A stretch of 64,000 nt of DNA, taken from contig NZ_JAPDDP010000022.1 in the NCBI RefSeq assembly GCF_027587195.1, positions 38,121-102,120 on the forward strand. The letters run 5' to 3'. Position numbers and translations under genes: made by a program. The notes under the pieces were generated by a model. It saw only the letters and a program-made list of their open reading frames with translations. It was not told where the DNA came from and did no database searches. Below, piece after piece: positions 8,640 through 17,942 of this stretch (position 1 is the stretch's first letter; every line of letters begins with the position of its first letter). The stretch comes from Solirubrobacter phytolaccae. GTDB lineage: Bacteria > Actinomycetota > Thermoleophilia > Solirubrobacterales > Solirubrobacteraceae.

Positions 8640-9525
8640 ACGTCTGCGCATTGCCCTTGGTCCAGCCGACGAGCACCGTCTGCGGCCGCGCGTCGAACTC
8701 CATCTTGACCTTGACCAGGCGCTGGGAGACGTCCCTCGAGCATTGCGTTCTCGGCGCGACCTCGACGCTCAGCACCCGGGCCGACGCGGCCGTCGGCTCG
8801 ATCTGGACGGCGTCGAGCAGCGCCTGGCGGCGCGCGAGTGCCGCGGCGTCGGCGGGCAGCGCGTCGAACGGGAACACGCCGACGCACCGCCTGCCGCCGG
8901 CCCAGCGCTGCCGCTTGCCGTACTGCTGGATGCGGCGGACGTCGTCGGCGTCCGTCCACGACAGGTACGCCAGCTTGTCGGGATTCACGGCGGCGATCAC
9001 GTTGTCCTGCGCCATCGCGGACACCATCTGCGCGGTGTCCCGGTAGTCGAGGCGGATGTCGCGCACGCCGTCCGGGACCAGCAGCGTCAGGGACTCGGCG
9101 GTCCGCGCCGCGACCCGTGCGCCGGCGACGACCAGCTCGGCGGGTGCGCAGCTGCCGGTGATCTGGTCCCCGTCGCGCTGCGTGATGCACACGGAGCCGG
9201 TGGTGGTCGCGAGCACGTAGGCGCCGCTGACCCTCCGCGTGAGCGCCGGGTCCAGGTTGCCCTCGGTCATCGCCGACGCCATCGTCTCGGGCAGCGTGCG
9301 GTCCAGATACGTCTGCGGGCGCGCGAACACCGAGAACGTGCGCGCGAGCGGTGTGCTCGCGGGCGTGAGGTCACGCTCGGGCGACGAAGGCTGTGCGAGC
9401 ACGAACACGACCGCCGCGGCCGCGATGGCGAACGTCGGCACGGCCGCGCCGACCGTGCGACGGCGCCGACGGCGCCGCTCACCCGCGCGCACCAACGCGT
9501 CTCGAAGGGCCGGCATCTCGGTCAC
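8620..9525 (-). CDS. Single-pass membrane protein coupled to an ECF sigma factor
   Basis: I place the start at the GTG at 9525, which overlaps the sigma-factor stop (GTGA); upstream in-frame sequence is the Arg-rich shadow of the sigma gene. That gives 301 residues: a short cytoplasmic N-terminus with an Arg cluster (RRRRRRR near 18-24), one transmembrane helix (about 26-45), and a roughly 250-residue extracytoplasmic part with four Cys. There is no clear zinc-type anti-sigma (HxxxCxxC) motif. By position it may be an anti-sigma or a sigma-linked sensor; that is inference. It converges on the preceding secreted-protein gene. Confidence 0.65.
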   Translation of the reverse strand: MTEMPALRDALVRAGERRRRRRRTVGAAVPTFAIAAAAVVFVLAQPSSPERDLTPASTPLARTFSVFARPQTYLDRTLPETMASAMTEGNLDPALTRRVSGAYVLATTTGSVCITQRDGDQITGSCAPAELVVAGARVAARTAESLTLLVPDGVRDIRLDYRDTAQMVSAMAQDNVIAAVNPDKLAYLSWTDADDVRRIQQYGKRQRWAGGRRCVGVFPFDALPADAAALARRQALLDAVQIEPTAASARVLSVEVAPRTQCSRDVSQRLVKVKMEFDARPQTVLVGWTKGNAQTFKPPAR

Positions 9526-10052
9526 GAGACTTCCTCCTCGTACAGCTTTCGCAAGGTCGCCAGGCCGCGGCTCACCCGTTGGCGGACGACGCTCTCCGAG
9601 CAGCGCAGGCGCGCGGCAATCACGCCGTAGTCCTCGTCGTCGAGCACCCGCGCGCGAACCGCCGCGGCCTGGTCGGGTCCGAGGCGGGCGAGCAGCGTCT
9701 CGATGTCGATCCGCCCGATCCGGTCGAGCAGCTCGTCGTCGAGCGCGATCGGCTCCATGCCGAGCCGCCGGCGCGCCTTGTCCTCCACGCGGGCCTTGCG
9801 CAGCGACCCGAGCAGCACGTGCCGCGCAATGCCGAGCAGCCACGCCGAGGCGGGCGCGCCGTTGCCGCGGAACCGGCGCGCCGCGAGCATCGCCGCGGCG
9901 AACGTCTCCGCGGCGAGGTCGGCCGCGAGCTCCGGATCGTGGACCCGGCGCACGAAATAGCCGAGCACGAGCCGCTCGTGGCGCTCGTAGAACAGCCCGA
10001 AGGCCGAGGGATCCCGCACGCTGCGGGACAGGAGCTCGTCGTCGTCCACCAC
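9522..10052 (-). CDS. ECF RNA polymerase sigma factor
   Basis: 176 residues. Region 2 spans about 10-80 ([31 protein letters not shown], and the -10 recognition stretch ending in [13 protein letters not shown]). Region 4 spans about 118-172, with a helix-turn-helix ([27 protein letters not shown]). Region 3 is absent, as expected for an ECF factor. It is followed by an overlapping gene for a membrane protein that may control it. Only 51 bp separate it from the divergent glyA. Confidence 0.9.
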   Translation of the reverse strand: MVDDDELLSRSVRDPSAFGLFYERHERLVLGYFVRRVHDPELAADLAAETFAAAMLAARRFRGNGAPASAWLLGIARHVLLGSLRKARVEDKARRRLGMEPIALDDELLDRIGRIDIETLLARLGPDQAAAVRARVLDDEDYGVIAARLRCSESVVRQRVSRGLATLRKLYEEEVS

Positions 10053-10103
10053 TGCCTTACTGGCGTCCGGGATCGTCTTTGTGACGCGCTACCGTCAATT
10101 GTC

Positions 10104-11387
10104 ATGACCGCCCTGCAGCCCGACTACTTCGATCGGCCGCTCGCCGAAGTCGACCCCGAGGTCGCCGAGGCCATCGGCCATGAGCTGGAGCGCCAGCAGC
10201 GCACGCTGGAGATGATCGCTTCAGAGAACTTCGTGCCCCAGGCCGTGCTCGAGTGTCAGGGCTCCGTCCTGACCAACAAGTACGCCGAGGGCTACCCGGG
10301 CAAGCGCTACTACGGCGGCTGCGAGTTCGTCGACATCATCGAGCAGCTCGCGATCGACCGCGCGAAGTCGCTGTTCGGCGCCGAGCACGCGAACGTCCAG
10401 CCGCACGCGGGCGCGCAGGCCAACACGGCCGTCTACCACGCGCTGCTGCAGCCGGGAGACCGGATCATGGGCCTGAGCCTCCCACACGGCGGTCACCTCA
10501 GCCACGGCATGAAGCTCAACGTGTCCGGCCGGCTGTACGACATCGTCCCGTACGAGGTCTCGCCGACCGACCACCGGATCGACATGGACGAGGTCGAGCG
10601 GCTCGCCAAGGAGCACCGCCCCAAGCTGCTGCTCGCCGGCTGGTCGGCCTACCCGCGCGTGCTGGACTTCCCGCGCTTCCGCGAGATCGCCGACGAGGTC
10701 GGCGCGCTCCTGATGGTGGACATGGCGCACTTCGCCGGCCTCGTCGCCGCGGGCGTGCACCCGAACCCGGTGCCGTACGCCGACGTCGTCACCACGACCG
10801 TCCACAAGACCCTTGGCGGCCCGCGCTCCGGCCTCATCCTCTCCCGCGAGGAGTACGCGAAGAAGATCAACTCCGCGGTCTTCCCGGGCCAGCAGGGCGG
10901 CCCGCTCGAGCACGCGATCGCCGCCAAGGCCGTCGCCTTCAAGATCGCCGCGACCGACCTCTTCAAGGAGCGCCAGGAGCGCACCGTCGCCGGCGCTCAG
11001 GCCGTGGCGGCCGAGCTGCTGGAGGCCGGCAGCGACGTCCTCACGGGCGGCACCGACGTGCACCTCGTGCTCGTGGACCTGCGCGACTCCGAGCTCGACG
11101 GCCAGCAGGCCGAGGACCGGCTGCACAGCATCGGCATCACCGTCAACCGCAACGCGGTGCCGTTCGACCCGCGCCCGCCGATGGTCACCAGCGGCCTGCG
11201 CGTCGGCACGCCGGCGTTGGCCACGCGCGGCCTCCAGCAGGAGGACTTCGTCGAGGTCGGCAAGCTGATCGCCCGCGCGCTGCAGCCCGACTTCGAGTCC
11301 GCGAAGGCCGAGCTGACCGAGCGCGTCACCGCGATCGCCGACAAGTTCCCGCTCTACGCCCAACTGGGCGCCCCTACCGCCGTTTAG
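10104..11387 (+). CDS. glyA: Serine hydroxymethyltransferase
   Basis: 427 residues. The PLP-binding Lys is at 235 in [14 protein letters not shown]; many SHMTs have THKTLRGPRGG, so the G/S variants are mild. Other motifs are [11 protein letters not shown], the [15 protein letters not shown] substrate loop, and HGGHLSHG. The enzyme converts Ser and tetrahydrofolate to Gly and 5,10-methylene-THF. The ATG start lies 51 bp from the divergent sigma gene. The hybrid histidine kinase follows after 15 bp and may share its transcript. Confidence 0.97.
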   Translation: MTALQPDYFDRPLAEVDPEVAEAIGHELERQQRTLEMIASENFVPQAVLECQGSVLTNKYAEGYPGKRYYGGCEFVDIIEQLAIDRAKSLFGAEHANVQPHAGAQANTAVYHALLQPGDRIMGLSLPHGGHLSHGMKLNVSGRLYDIVPYEVSPTDHRIDMDEVERLAKEHRPKLLLAGWSAYPRVLDFPRFREIADEVGALLMVDMAHFAGLVAAGVHPNPVPYADVVTTTVHKTLGGPRSGLILSREEYAKKINSAVFPGQQGGPLEHAIAAKAVAFKIAATDLFKERQERTVAGAQAVAAELLEAGSDVLTGGTDVHLVLVDLRDSELDGQQAEDRLHSIGITVNRNAVPFDPRPPMVTSGLRVGTPALATRGLQQEDFVEVGKLIARALQPDFESAKAELTERVTAIADKFPLYAQLGAPTAV

Positions 11388-11402
11388 TCCACACTTGCTC
11401 CG

Positions 11403-13364
11403 ATGGGAGCCGCGGCACAGCTGACGCTGCTGGCGCGGGTGGGGGCGATCCTCGGGTCGGGCCTGCCGCGCCAGGAGACGCTCGAACGCGTCGCGGACCT
11501 GCTCGTGCCGGCCTTCGCGGGCTGGTGCGCGATCGACCTCGAAGGTGAGCACGGCGAGCTCGAACGGCGGGTCGCGCTCCCGAAGGCGTTCCCGCCGCTG
11601 CCGCCGGACGCGCCACACGGGCCCGCGATCGTGATGCGCACGGGCGAGCCCGAGCTCGTGCGCGAGGTGACCGAGGACGCGCTGTTCGCTGCGGCGCGTG
11701 GGAACTGGGCGGCGCTGGCGGTGATGCGCGAGCTCGGCCTGAAGTCCGCCATGTGCGTGCCGCTGAGCACCGGCAACCGCGCGATCGGGACGCTCTCGCT
11801 GCTCGCGACCGAGCGCCACTACGGCAACGCCGAGCTCGAGCTGATGACGGAGATCGGCCGCCGCACCGCCGCGGCGATCGAGTCCGACCGCACCCGCGCC
11901 CGCACCCAGATGCTGTTCGAGGCGTCGCCGACCCCGATGTGGGTCTACGACGCGGACACGCTCGCCTTCCTCGCCGTCAACGACGCCGCCGTCGAGCACT
12001 ACGGCTACGCGCGTGAGCAGTTCCTGGCGATGTCGATCAAGGACATCCGGCCGCCCGAGGACGTCCCGAAGCTGCTCGCGGACGTCGCCAGCCAGGGCGG
12101 TCCGGGGTCCCGCAACTCCGCGACCTGGCGCCACCGCCGCGCGGACGGCTCGCTGATCGACGTGGAGATCACGTCCGGGCGGATCGACTTCGAGGGGCGG
12201 CGCGCCGCGCTCGTCGTCGCGCACGACGTGAGCGAGCGCAAGCGGCTCGAGCGGCGGCTCGCGGACGCCGAGAAGATGGAGGCGATCGGGCGCCTCGCGG
12301 GCGGCGTCGCGCACGACTTCAACAACCTGCTGACCGTCATCTCCGGCTACGCGGAGATCCTGCGCGCTCGCGACAAAGGGGAGGAGATCGAGGAGATCGC
12401 CCGCGCCGCGCGCCAGGCCGCCGGGCTCACGCGCCAGCTGCTCGCGTTCAGCCGCCGGCAGGTGCTGCACCCGACCGTGCTCGACCTCAACGAGATCGTG
12501 GCCGGGATGGAGTCGATGCTGCACCGCATCATCGGCGACGACGTGAGCGTCGCGACGCACCTCGCCGCCGACCTCGCGCCGGTCAAGGCCGACCGCGCGC
12601 AGATCGAGCGCGTGATCGTCAACCTCGCCGCCAACGCGCGTGACGCGATGCCCGACGGCGGCGCGCTCACGATCGAGACCGCCAACATCGAGCTCGAGCA
12701 CTACGGCGAGGACGACCTGAACGGCCCGCACGTGCTGCTCGCCGTGTCCGACACGGGCGTGGGCATGGACGAGGAGGTCCGCGCGCACCTGTTCGAGCCG
12801 TTCTTCACCACCAAGCAGGGCGGCGAGGGGACCGGGCTCGGGCTGGCGACGGTGTTCGGCGTCGTCAAGCAGAGCGGCGGCGGGATCTACGTCTACAGCG
12901 AGCGCGGCAGCGGCACGTCTTTCAAGATCTACCTGCCGGCGGCGGAGCGCCCCGCGGCCCGTCCCGCCGAGGTGGTCGTGGAGTCCGACCCCGTCGGCGG
13001 CACCGAAACCGTGCTCGTGGTCGAGGACGACACGAACGTCCGCGACCTCGTCCGGCTGCTGCTCGAGCACAACGGCTACAAGGTGCTCACGGTGCAGGAC
13101 GCCTACGAGGCCGAGCGCGCGTGCGTGGAGCTCGGCGTCGACCTGCTGCTGACCGATGTGGTGATGCCCGACGTGAGCGGCCCTTCCCTGGCCGAGCGGA
13201 TCTCCACGGCGGCGCCGGCGGTCCGCATCCTGTTCATGTCCGGCTACTCCGACGCGGCGGTGCAGCGCCAGGGCGTGCTGTCGGAGCGGGCGGCGTTCAT
13301 CGAGAAGCCGTTCACCGAGCGTGCGCTGACGACGAAGGTGCGTGAGGTGCTGGACGGCGCCTAG
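11403..13364 (+). CDS. Hybrid histidine kinase (GAF-PAS-HisKA-HATPase-REC)
   Basis: 653 residues without transmembrane segments. Domains in order: GAF (about 20-160), PAS (about 165-280), HisKA with H304 in GGVAHDFNNLL, and HATPase_c with N407/N411, DTGVGM at 450-455 and GTGLGL at 476-481. A C-terminal receiver follows, with acidic EDD at 541-543, phosphoacceptor D585 (LLTDVVMPD) and Lys in EKPF near the end. The HDFNNLL box is typical of the cytosolic family with fused receiver. No DNA-binding output is adjacent, so the partner is unknown. The stop overlaps the stop of the convergent gene. Confidence 0.9.
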   Translation: MGAAAQLTLLARVGAILGSGLPRQETLERVADLLVPAFAGWCAIDLEGEHGELERRVALPKAFPPLPPDAPHGPAIVMRTGEPELVREVTEDALFAAARGNWAALAVMRELGLKSAMCVPLSTGNRAIGTLSLLATERHYGNAELELMTEIGRRTAAAIESDRTRARTQMLFEASPTPMWVYDADTLAFLAVNDAAVEHYGYAREQFLAMSIKDIRPPEDVPKLLADVASQGGPGSRNSATWRHRRADGSLIDVEITSGRIDFEGRRAALVVAHDVSERKRLERRLADAEKMEAIGRLAGGVAHDFNNLLTVISGYAEILRARDKGEEIEEIARAARQAAGLTRQLLAFSRRQVLHPTVLDLNEIVAGMESMLHRIIGDDVSVATHLAADLAPVKADRAQIERVIVNLAANARDAMPDGGALTIETANIELEHYGEDDLNGPHVLLAVSDTGVGMDEEVRAHLFEPFFTTKQGGEGTGLGLATVFGVVKQSGGGIYVYSERGSGTSFKIYLPAAERPAARPAEVVVESDPVGGTETVLVVEDDTNVRDLVRLLLEHNGYKVLTVQDAYEAERACVELGVDLLLTDVVMPDVSGPSLAERISTAAPAVRILFMSGYSDAAVQRQGVLSERAAFIEKPFTERALTTKVREVLDGA

Positions 13365-14473
13365 GCCGTCTTAGGCGGGTGCTTCTCGCTGGTGCTGTCG
13401 TAGCGGTGATCCTCGAAGTCGGAGATCGACATCCGGCCCACGCCCGCGATCCGCAGCCGGATCCGGCCCTGGTCGTCGAGGTCGTAGGAGTTCATCGCGA
13501 CCTTCCCGCCGCCGCCGGGCTTGAGCGACTGGCCGCTCGCGGCTTCAAGCTGGTCGCGCTTGGGATCGTCGGCGCGCTTGGCCGCCGGCTTGGTGTCGAC
13601 CATGTAGCCGCCGTCGTTGCCGCCGATCGTGAACAGCGTGTTGGTGGCCGCGTGGAAGGAGTGGACCATCATGATGTGGTCCGCTTCGGCCGTCCCGGAG
13701 TGGTCGACCGTGACGATGTCCCCGGGGCGGATGTCGAGCGACGAGCGGCCGTTGATCTGGTCGGACGAGATCCACTGCCGGAGCGAGCCGCGCTTGGCGT
13801 GGTAGGCGCGGACGTCCTGCCACTCGCCGTCGGCGTAGATCCACTTCAGCGACCGCGCGCCCTTCCCGAACGTGTAGGTGTACGTGAAGAAGCGCTGGAT
13901 GTCGTTGGTGTGGAAGAGGCCGGCGCGCAGCTCTTGGTCGAAGTTCGAGGTCAGGTACTTCTCGAGCGCGAAGAAGCCGCACCACTGGTGCTCGGGCGCC
14001 ATGCCCGCCGCCTCGTAGGCCTGCTTGTGGGCGTCCTTGGGGCTCGCGAGGTCCCCCTCGGCGTCGGCGACGGCCTCGAGCTGGATGGCGGCGAGCACCG
14101 CGTCCTGGACGACCGGATCCTCGTGCGCGAACCGCTGCTGCGGCGACGGCGCGAACCTGCGGATGTCGGCCAGGTACGGCGCGTCGTGGGCGCGCAGGGC
14201 GATCGTCCGCGTGCGCCGCTCGGCCTCGTCGGGCGCGGCCTGCATCTGGAGGAAGAGCTTCAGGCGGGTCCGCGCGAGCTCCTCCATCGCCGTCCGGTGC
14301 CGCGCCGTGAGTGGCACCTCGTCGGTCGGCGTGGCCTCGCGCCGCGCGAGGTAGCGGGCGACCGCCTGGTTGCCCGCCGTGCGCTGGAGCGCGAGCAGCG
14401 CGTGCGTCGGGAGGTCCGGCGCCTGGCGTCGCCGCGACGGGTGCTCGGGGCTCGTGGGGGCGTATTCGCGCAC
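13361..14473 (-). CDS. AGNQAV-motif predicted papain-like amidase, paralogue 1
   Basis: 370 residues, GTG start, no signal peptide. The N-terminus is disordered, then LLALQRTAGNQAVARYLAR (AGNQAV at 33-38), a motif I associate with DUF4157/eCIS-core proteins linked to contractile injection systems. A helical region follows to about 160. A predicted NlpC/P60-CHAP-like fold comes next: C165 in QWCGFFALEKY, a GDIVTVDHSG strand at 251-260, then His at 266 and 271 in ADHIMMVHSF. The conserved IGGNDGG segment is near 283. Catalytic assignment is by pattern only. It is about 40% alike by eye to the next gene and sits in the same orientation 81 bp away. Confidence 0.7.
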   Translation of the reverse strand: MREYAPTSPEHPSRRRQAPDLPTHALLALQRTAGNQAVARYLARREATPTDEVPLTARHRTAMEELARTRLKLFLQMQAAPDEAERRTRTIALRAHDAPYLADIRRFAPSPQQRFAHEDPVVQDAVLAAIQLEAVADAEGDLASPKDAHKQAYEAAGMAPEHQWCGFFALEKYLTSNFDQELRAGLFHTNDIQRFFTYTYTFGKGARSLKWIYADGEWQDVRAYHAKRGSLRQWISSDQINGRSSLDIRPGDIVTVDHSGTAEADHIMMVHSFHAATNTLFTIGGNDGGYMVDTKPAAKRADDPKRDQLEAASGQSLKPGGGGKVAMNSYDLDDQGRIRLRIAGVGRMSISDFEDHRYDSTSEKHPPKTA

Positions 14474-14523
14474 CTCGCCACCGTCCCACCGGCGCCCTGA
14501 TCCGACAATCGGGAGCCCACCCC

Positions 14524-14556
14524 GAACTTAAAGAGGGACAGTCCCGCTTTATGTTC
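14524..14556. repeat. Central-A palindrome, copy 3
   Basis: 16-base arms around a single A (core AAAGAGGGAC A GTCCCGCTTT, flanks GAAC and GTTC) with two mismatches. It overlaps the stop codon of the minus-strand gene ending at 14555, so it can act as that gene's terminator. Confidence 0.65.
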
Positions 14557-15670
14557 AGCGGGGCGCCGTCGCGGGTGGGAACTCCTCCCCCGAGTAGCGG
14601 TGGTTCTCGAAGTCGACGATCGAGGGGCGGCCGATCGCGGCGATCCGGATCTTCGTGTAGTCGCGCGTGCGCTCGGTGACGTCCGGCTGGTGGGCGAGGT
14701 CGTACTCGCGCATGCCGACGCGGTCGTCACCCTTGCGGTAGGTGCGCAGCGGCGTGCCCGTGGCGTCCTCGAGCCGGCCCTCCTTCTCGTTCGCGGGCGC
14801 ATGTTCGCCCTTGCGGGTGTCCACCTGCAGCCCGGAGTCGTTGCCGCCGATCGTGTGCAGGACGCGGGTCTGCGGGTTGAAGGAGTGGACCATCACGATG
14901 TGGTCGCCGCGGCCGCCCCACGAGTGGTCGACGAGCGCGAGGTCGCCCGGGCGGATGTCCAGCTCCTCCTGGCACTCCATGTCCTCGGCGGTCAGCCACC
15001 GGCGCTCGGCACCGCGGAGCTTGTGGTACTCGCGCGTCTCGTGCCAGGCGTCGTCGGCGTAGATCCACTGCGGCACGCGCTTGCCGTACACGTAGGTGAA
15101 GTACGCGTAGACGTTCGCGACGTGGAAGTAGCCGGCCTTGAGCTCGCGGTCGAGGTCGGACTCCATGAACTTGTCGACCGCGAAGAAGCCGCACCAGTCG
15201 TACTTCTCCTTCGGCGGGAGGTGGTCGTCGCGCATCCCGACGGAGTCTTTGGTGATCCGCGCCGCGTCCTCGGGGTCGCGGAGCACGCCCTCGGCGGTGC
15301 TGATCGCCTCGAGCTGGAGCGCTGCGAGGACCATGTCCTGCACGTCGGGGTCGGGATGCTGCTTGTCCGTGCCGGCCGCGCGGAGCCGCGCGAGCCACGG
15401 CGCGTCGAACGCGCGCAGCGCCATCGTGCGCAGGCGCCGCTCCTTCTCATCCTTGGCGCTGCGCATCGCGGCGAACAGCGTCTGACGGCCGTACGCGAGC
15501 CGCTCCATGACCTGCTCCGTGTCCAGCTCGGGCTCGGCGAAGCGGGCGAGGTGACGGACGACGGCCTGGTTGCCGGCGCTCTGCTGGAGGGCGAGGAGCG
15601 GATGCGGCGGCGGTGGCTCGCGGCGGCGCTGCGCGGCCACTTCGGATTCCCGGCGCGCTGGAACTCTCAT
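14555..15670 (-). CDS. AGNQAV-motif predicted papain-like amidase, paralogue 2
   Basis: 371 residues, ATG start. It has the same architecture as the downstream paralogue: an Arg/Pro-rich start, LLALQQSAGNQAVVRHLAR (AGNQAV at 32-37), then a helical region with matching blocks (RTMALRAFDAPWL, DVQDMVLAALQLEA). The predicted catalytic domain has C160 in DWCGFFAVDKF, GDLALVDHSWGG at 242-253, H257/H262 in GDHIVMVHSF and IGGNDSG near 274. It has no signal peptide, so any export would need a dedicated machine. No injection-system structural genes are in this window. The stop is embedded in a palindrome. Confidence 0.7.
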   Translation of the reverse strand: MRVPARRESEVAAQRRREPPPPHPLLALQQSAGNQAVVRHLARFAEPELDTEQVMERLAYGRQTLFAAMRSAKDEKERRLRTMALRAFDAPWLARLRAAGTDKQHPDPDVQDMVLAALQLEAISTAEGVLRDPEDAARITKDSVGMRDDHLPPKEKYDWCGFFAVDKFMESDLDRELKAGYFHVANVYAYFTYVYGKRVPQWIYADDAWHETREYHKLRGAERRWLTAEDMECQEELDIRPGDLALVDHSWGGRGDHIVMVHSFNPQTRVLHTIGGNDSGLQVDTRKGEHAPANEKEGRLEDATGTPLRTYRKGDDRVGMREYDLAHQPDVTERTRDYTKIRIAAIGRPSIVDFENHRYSGEEFPPATAPR

Positions 15671-15745
15671 GATGCGCTCACGCTCTCAGGGAGCGCAACG
15701 CGAGGTGGTGCGGCTGGCCGTACGGGGCCTGTCGCCGCGCCGCCA

Positions 15746-15780
15746 GAACCTTAAAGAGGGACAGTCCCTCTTTAGGTTTC
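15746..15780. repeat. Central-A palindrome, copy 4
   Basis: 17-base arms around a single A (core AAAGAGGGAC A GTCCCTCTTT perfect, outer flanks AACC/GGTT with two mismatches). It abuts the TAG stop (15780-15782) of the minus-strand glycosyltransferase gene. Confidence 0.7.
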
Positions 15781-17039
15781 TAGGGGCAGCGGGGCTGGGC
15801 GGCGTTGATCGCCGCGCCGACGTCCTTCAGGTGCGGTGAGTGCAGCGGGAGGAACTGGTCGGGCTGGCCGTCGGGCATCGGGCGGTCGGTGAGGAACGCC
15901 AGGTACGGCGCGCCCGAGTAGACGACGCCGGGCGGGCACGCAGCGGCCTGCTCGATCGCGCGCTCGACGGCCCGCTCGTCACCCGCGATGCCCCAGGCGC
16001 CGCGCTCTGAGGTGGGGTAGATGAACGGCGTCGCGCTGCGCGGGGTGATGATCAGCGAGAGCGACTGCGCGAGCGTGAAGGCGAGCAGGAGCGCGGGGAC
16101 GAGCCGGCGGCCAGAGAACACGGCGCCGGCGAGCGCGAGCGGCACGAGCGCGGTCTCGATCGGCACGAGGATGTTCAGGCCCGTGCCGTCCTTGGTGTTC
16201 GACGCCAGGGTGGCGAGCATGCCGACCGCGAGCGCGAGCAGCACCTTCAGCAGCGCGCGGTCCTGCGCCTTCTCGCGGTGACGCCAGGCAAAGAAGGCGA
16301 GCGCGGTGAGCCCGATCAGGCTCCAGAACGCCTGGCCCCAGACGCCGCGCAGGACGTCGAAGCCGCGCCGCTCGGACGCCATCTGGGCGATCACGGTGTC
16401 GTCCCACAGGCCCCAGCCAAAGATCGCGGTGAACACGACCGCCTGCACGACGCCGGCGACCACGGCACCGACGAACACCCGCTTCGGCGCCGCGGAGAAG
16501 AGCACGAGTGCCAGCACCGGCAGCGCGTACGGCCACTTCAGGAACACCGCGACGGATGCGAGCGCACCCGCCGCCAGCGCCGTCTTGGGCTTGGACGCGA
16601 GCAGCGCCGCGCCCAGCAGCACGGGCGGCGCGAGCAGCTCCGGCGTGAGCGCGCCGTGCTCACGCACCGCCCAGGGCGTGAGGAGCGTGAGGGCGGGCGC
16701 TGCTGCGATCGCCCACGGGTTGTCCGTGAGGCGCTTGACTGCGACGGCGCCGAGCACGCCCCCGCCGAGCTGCGCGAGCCCGACCGCGAGTCGCAGCCAC
16801 GTCATCGAGTCGTCGAGCGCGAGGGCACCGGCGCCGTAGAAGAACTGCCACGGCGGCTGCGCGACGACGACGTGCCCGTACAGGTCCGCGCCGTCGAGCC
16901 ACAGCTTCGACGTCAGCGCGTACACGCCCTCGCTGTAGTTCCAGTACTCGAGCCCGCGCCATTCGTGCAGCAGGACGAGCGTGATGGCGCCGAGGAGCGT
17001 GCCGGCGGCGAGCGCGGTGCGTGAGGACGGGCGAGAGAT
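15780..17039 (-). CDS. Polytopic membrane glycosyltransferase (GT39/GT87-like), unusual start
   Basis: The nearest standard start is a GTG at 16925 (381 residues), but the frame is open upstream to a TAG at 17049-17051. The upstream stretch encodes a first transmembrane helix (ALAAGTLLGAITLVLLHEW) and LEYWNYSEGVYALTSKL. Polyprenyl-phosphate-dependent glycosyltransferases place the first helix and a loop acidic residue (SEG) exactly here. I therefore extend it to the ATC at 17037-17039, a provisional non-standard start. About nine to ten helices follow, with the lumenal VVVAQPPWQFFYG loop. The C-terminal 80 residues are soluble with two Cys. Its likely role is sugar transfer from a lipid carrier to an exported acceptor; the substrate is unknown. 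Confidence 0.65.
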   Translation of the reverse strand: MSRPSSRTALAAGTLLGAITLVLLHEWRGLEYWNYSEGVYALTSKLWLDGADLYGHVVVAQPPWQFFYGAGALALDDSMTWLRLAVGLAQLGGGVLGAVAVKRLTDNPWAIAAAPALTLLTPWAVREHGALTPELLAPPVLLGAALLASKPKTALAAGALASVAVFLKWPYALPVLALVLFSAAPKRVFVGAVVAGVVQAVVFTAIFGWGLWDDTVIAQMASERRGFDVLRGVWGQAFWSLIGLTALAFFAWRHREKAQDRALLKVLLALAVGMLATLASNTKDGTGLNILVPIETALVPLALAGAVFSGRRLVPALLLAFTLAQSLSLIITPRSATPFIYPTSERGAWGIAGDERAVERAIEQAAACPPGVVYSGAPYLAFLTDRPMPDGQPDQFLPLHSPHLKDVGAAINAAQPRCP

Positions 17040-17048
17040 CGGTTGAGG

Positions 17049-17942
17049 CTAGCCGCGGCGGCCGAGCGTCATCCGGCGGGGGAGGGCCGCGACGAGCGGT
17101 TCGAGGGCCACGGCGAAGTCGCGGGCGCTGGGACGCGCGCTCGGATCCGGCGCCAGGCCCGCCGTCACGATCTCGGCCAGGGCCGGCGGGGTGCGGCGGG
17201 GGAGCGGGCCGGCCTGCGTGGTGAGCTGCGGCCAGCGGTCCTCGCACGGCGGGAAGGGGCGGGCGCCGGTCAACCCGGTGTAGAGCGTCGCGGCCAGGCC
17301 GAAGACGTCCGCGGGCGGGCCGAGGCGGCCGTCCGGCGCGCACTGCTCGGGGGCCATGAAGGCGTCGGTGCCGATCGGGCTACGCAGCGCCGCCGCCTCG
17401 GCGAGCTCACGCGCGACGCTGAGGTCGATGAGCCGCGGCGGGCCGCCCATGACGATGTTGCTCGGCTTGACGTCGAGGTGCACGATGCCCTCGTTCGCGA
17501 GGTAGTGCAGCGCGCTGGCGACGTGCAGGCCGAGCGGCAGCAGCTGCTCGATCGCGAGCGGACCGCCCTGGGCGAGCAGCTCATCGAGCGTCGGGCCATC
17601 CAGGTGCTCGAGGACGAGGTGGGGGAAAGGTCCGTCGACGACGGACCCGAACCCGCGCACGACCACCGGGTGCGCGAGGCGCTCGAGCAGCTCCGCCTCG
17701 CGGCCGAGATCGTGGAGCGCGACCGGGCTGCGCGCCTGGTCGGGCCGCAGCACCTTGGCCACGAGCACGGCGAGCCGGTGCTCGTCCCAGACCAGCAGCG
17801 CCTCGTACCGGCGCCCGCCGCCGATCCGGCGCAGCACGGTCCGGCCCGGAGCGATCTCGTCGCCCTCCGCGAGGCCCCAAGTGGGTCGCTCACGCGGCTT
17901 CTCCACTTCCCAGGGAGGCGTGTAGGCGACCGTGGTGTCCAT
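17049..17942 (-). CDS. Ser/Thr protein kinase domain protein (PknB-like)
   Basis: 297 residues from the ATG at 17942. The kinase domain fills the protein: glycine-rich loop near 39-44 (RIGGGRR), Lys63 (VLVAKVL), catalytic loop HLDVKPSN at 155-162 (HRD replaced by HLD, D157 kept), metal site IDLS at 172-175 (DFG changed to DLS, Asp kept) and APE at 197-199. There is no transmembrane helix or extracellular sensor. It may be cytosolic and paired with the upstream small membrane protein, with which it overlaps at TGATG. The DFG change could lower activity. The stop is directly followed, in the same frame, by the glycosyltransferase. Confidence 0.85.
   Translation of the reverse strand: MDTTVAYTPPWEVEKPRERPTWGLAEGDEIAPGRTVLRRIGGGRRYEALLVWDEHRLAVLVAKVLRPDQARSPVALHDLGREAELLERLAHPVVVRGFGSVVDGPFPHLVLEHLDGPTLDELLAQGGPLAIEQLLPLGLHVASALHYLANEGIVHLDVKPSNIVMGGPPRLIDLSVARELAEAAALRSPIGTDAFMAPEQCAPDGRLGPPADVFGLAATLYTGLTGARPFPPCEDRWPQLTTQAGPLPRRTPPALAEIVTAGLAPDPSARPSARDFAVALEPLVAALPRRMTLGRRG

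Noticed and set aside
10221..13070. 949-residue minus-strand frame opposite glyA and the histidine kinase
   Set aside because: Val/Asp/Arg-rich antisense shadow without any domain; both plus-strand genes are unmistakable.
13361..15782. Palindromes beside the AGNQAV genes as ends of a mobile element
   Set aside because: The same palindromes occur after unrelated housekeeping genes, and there is no transposase or target duplication.
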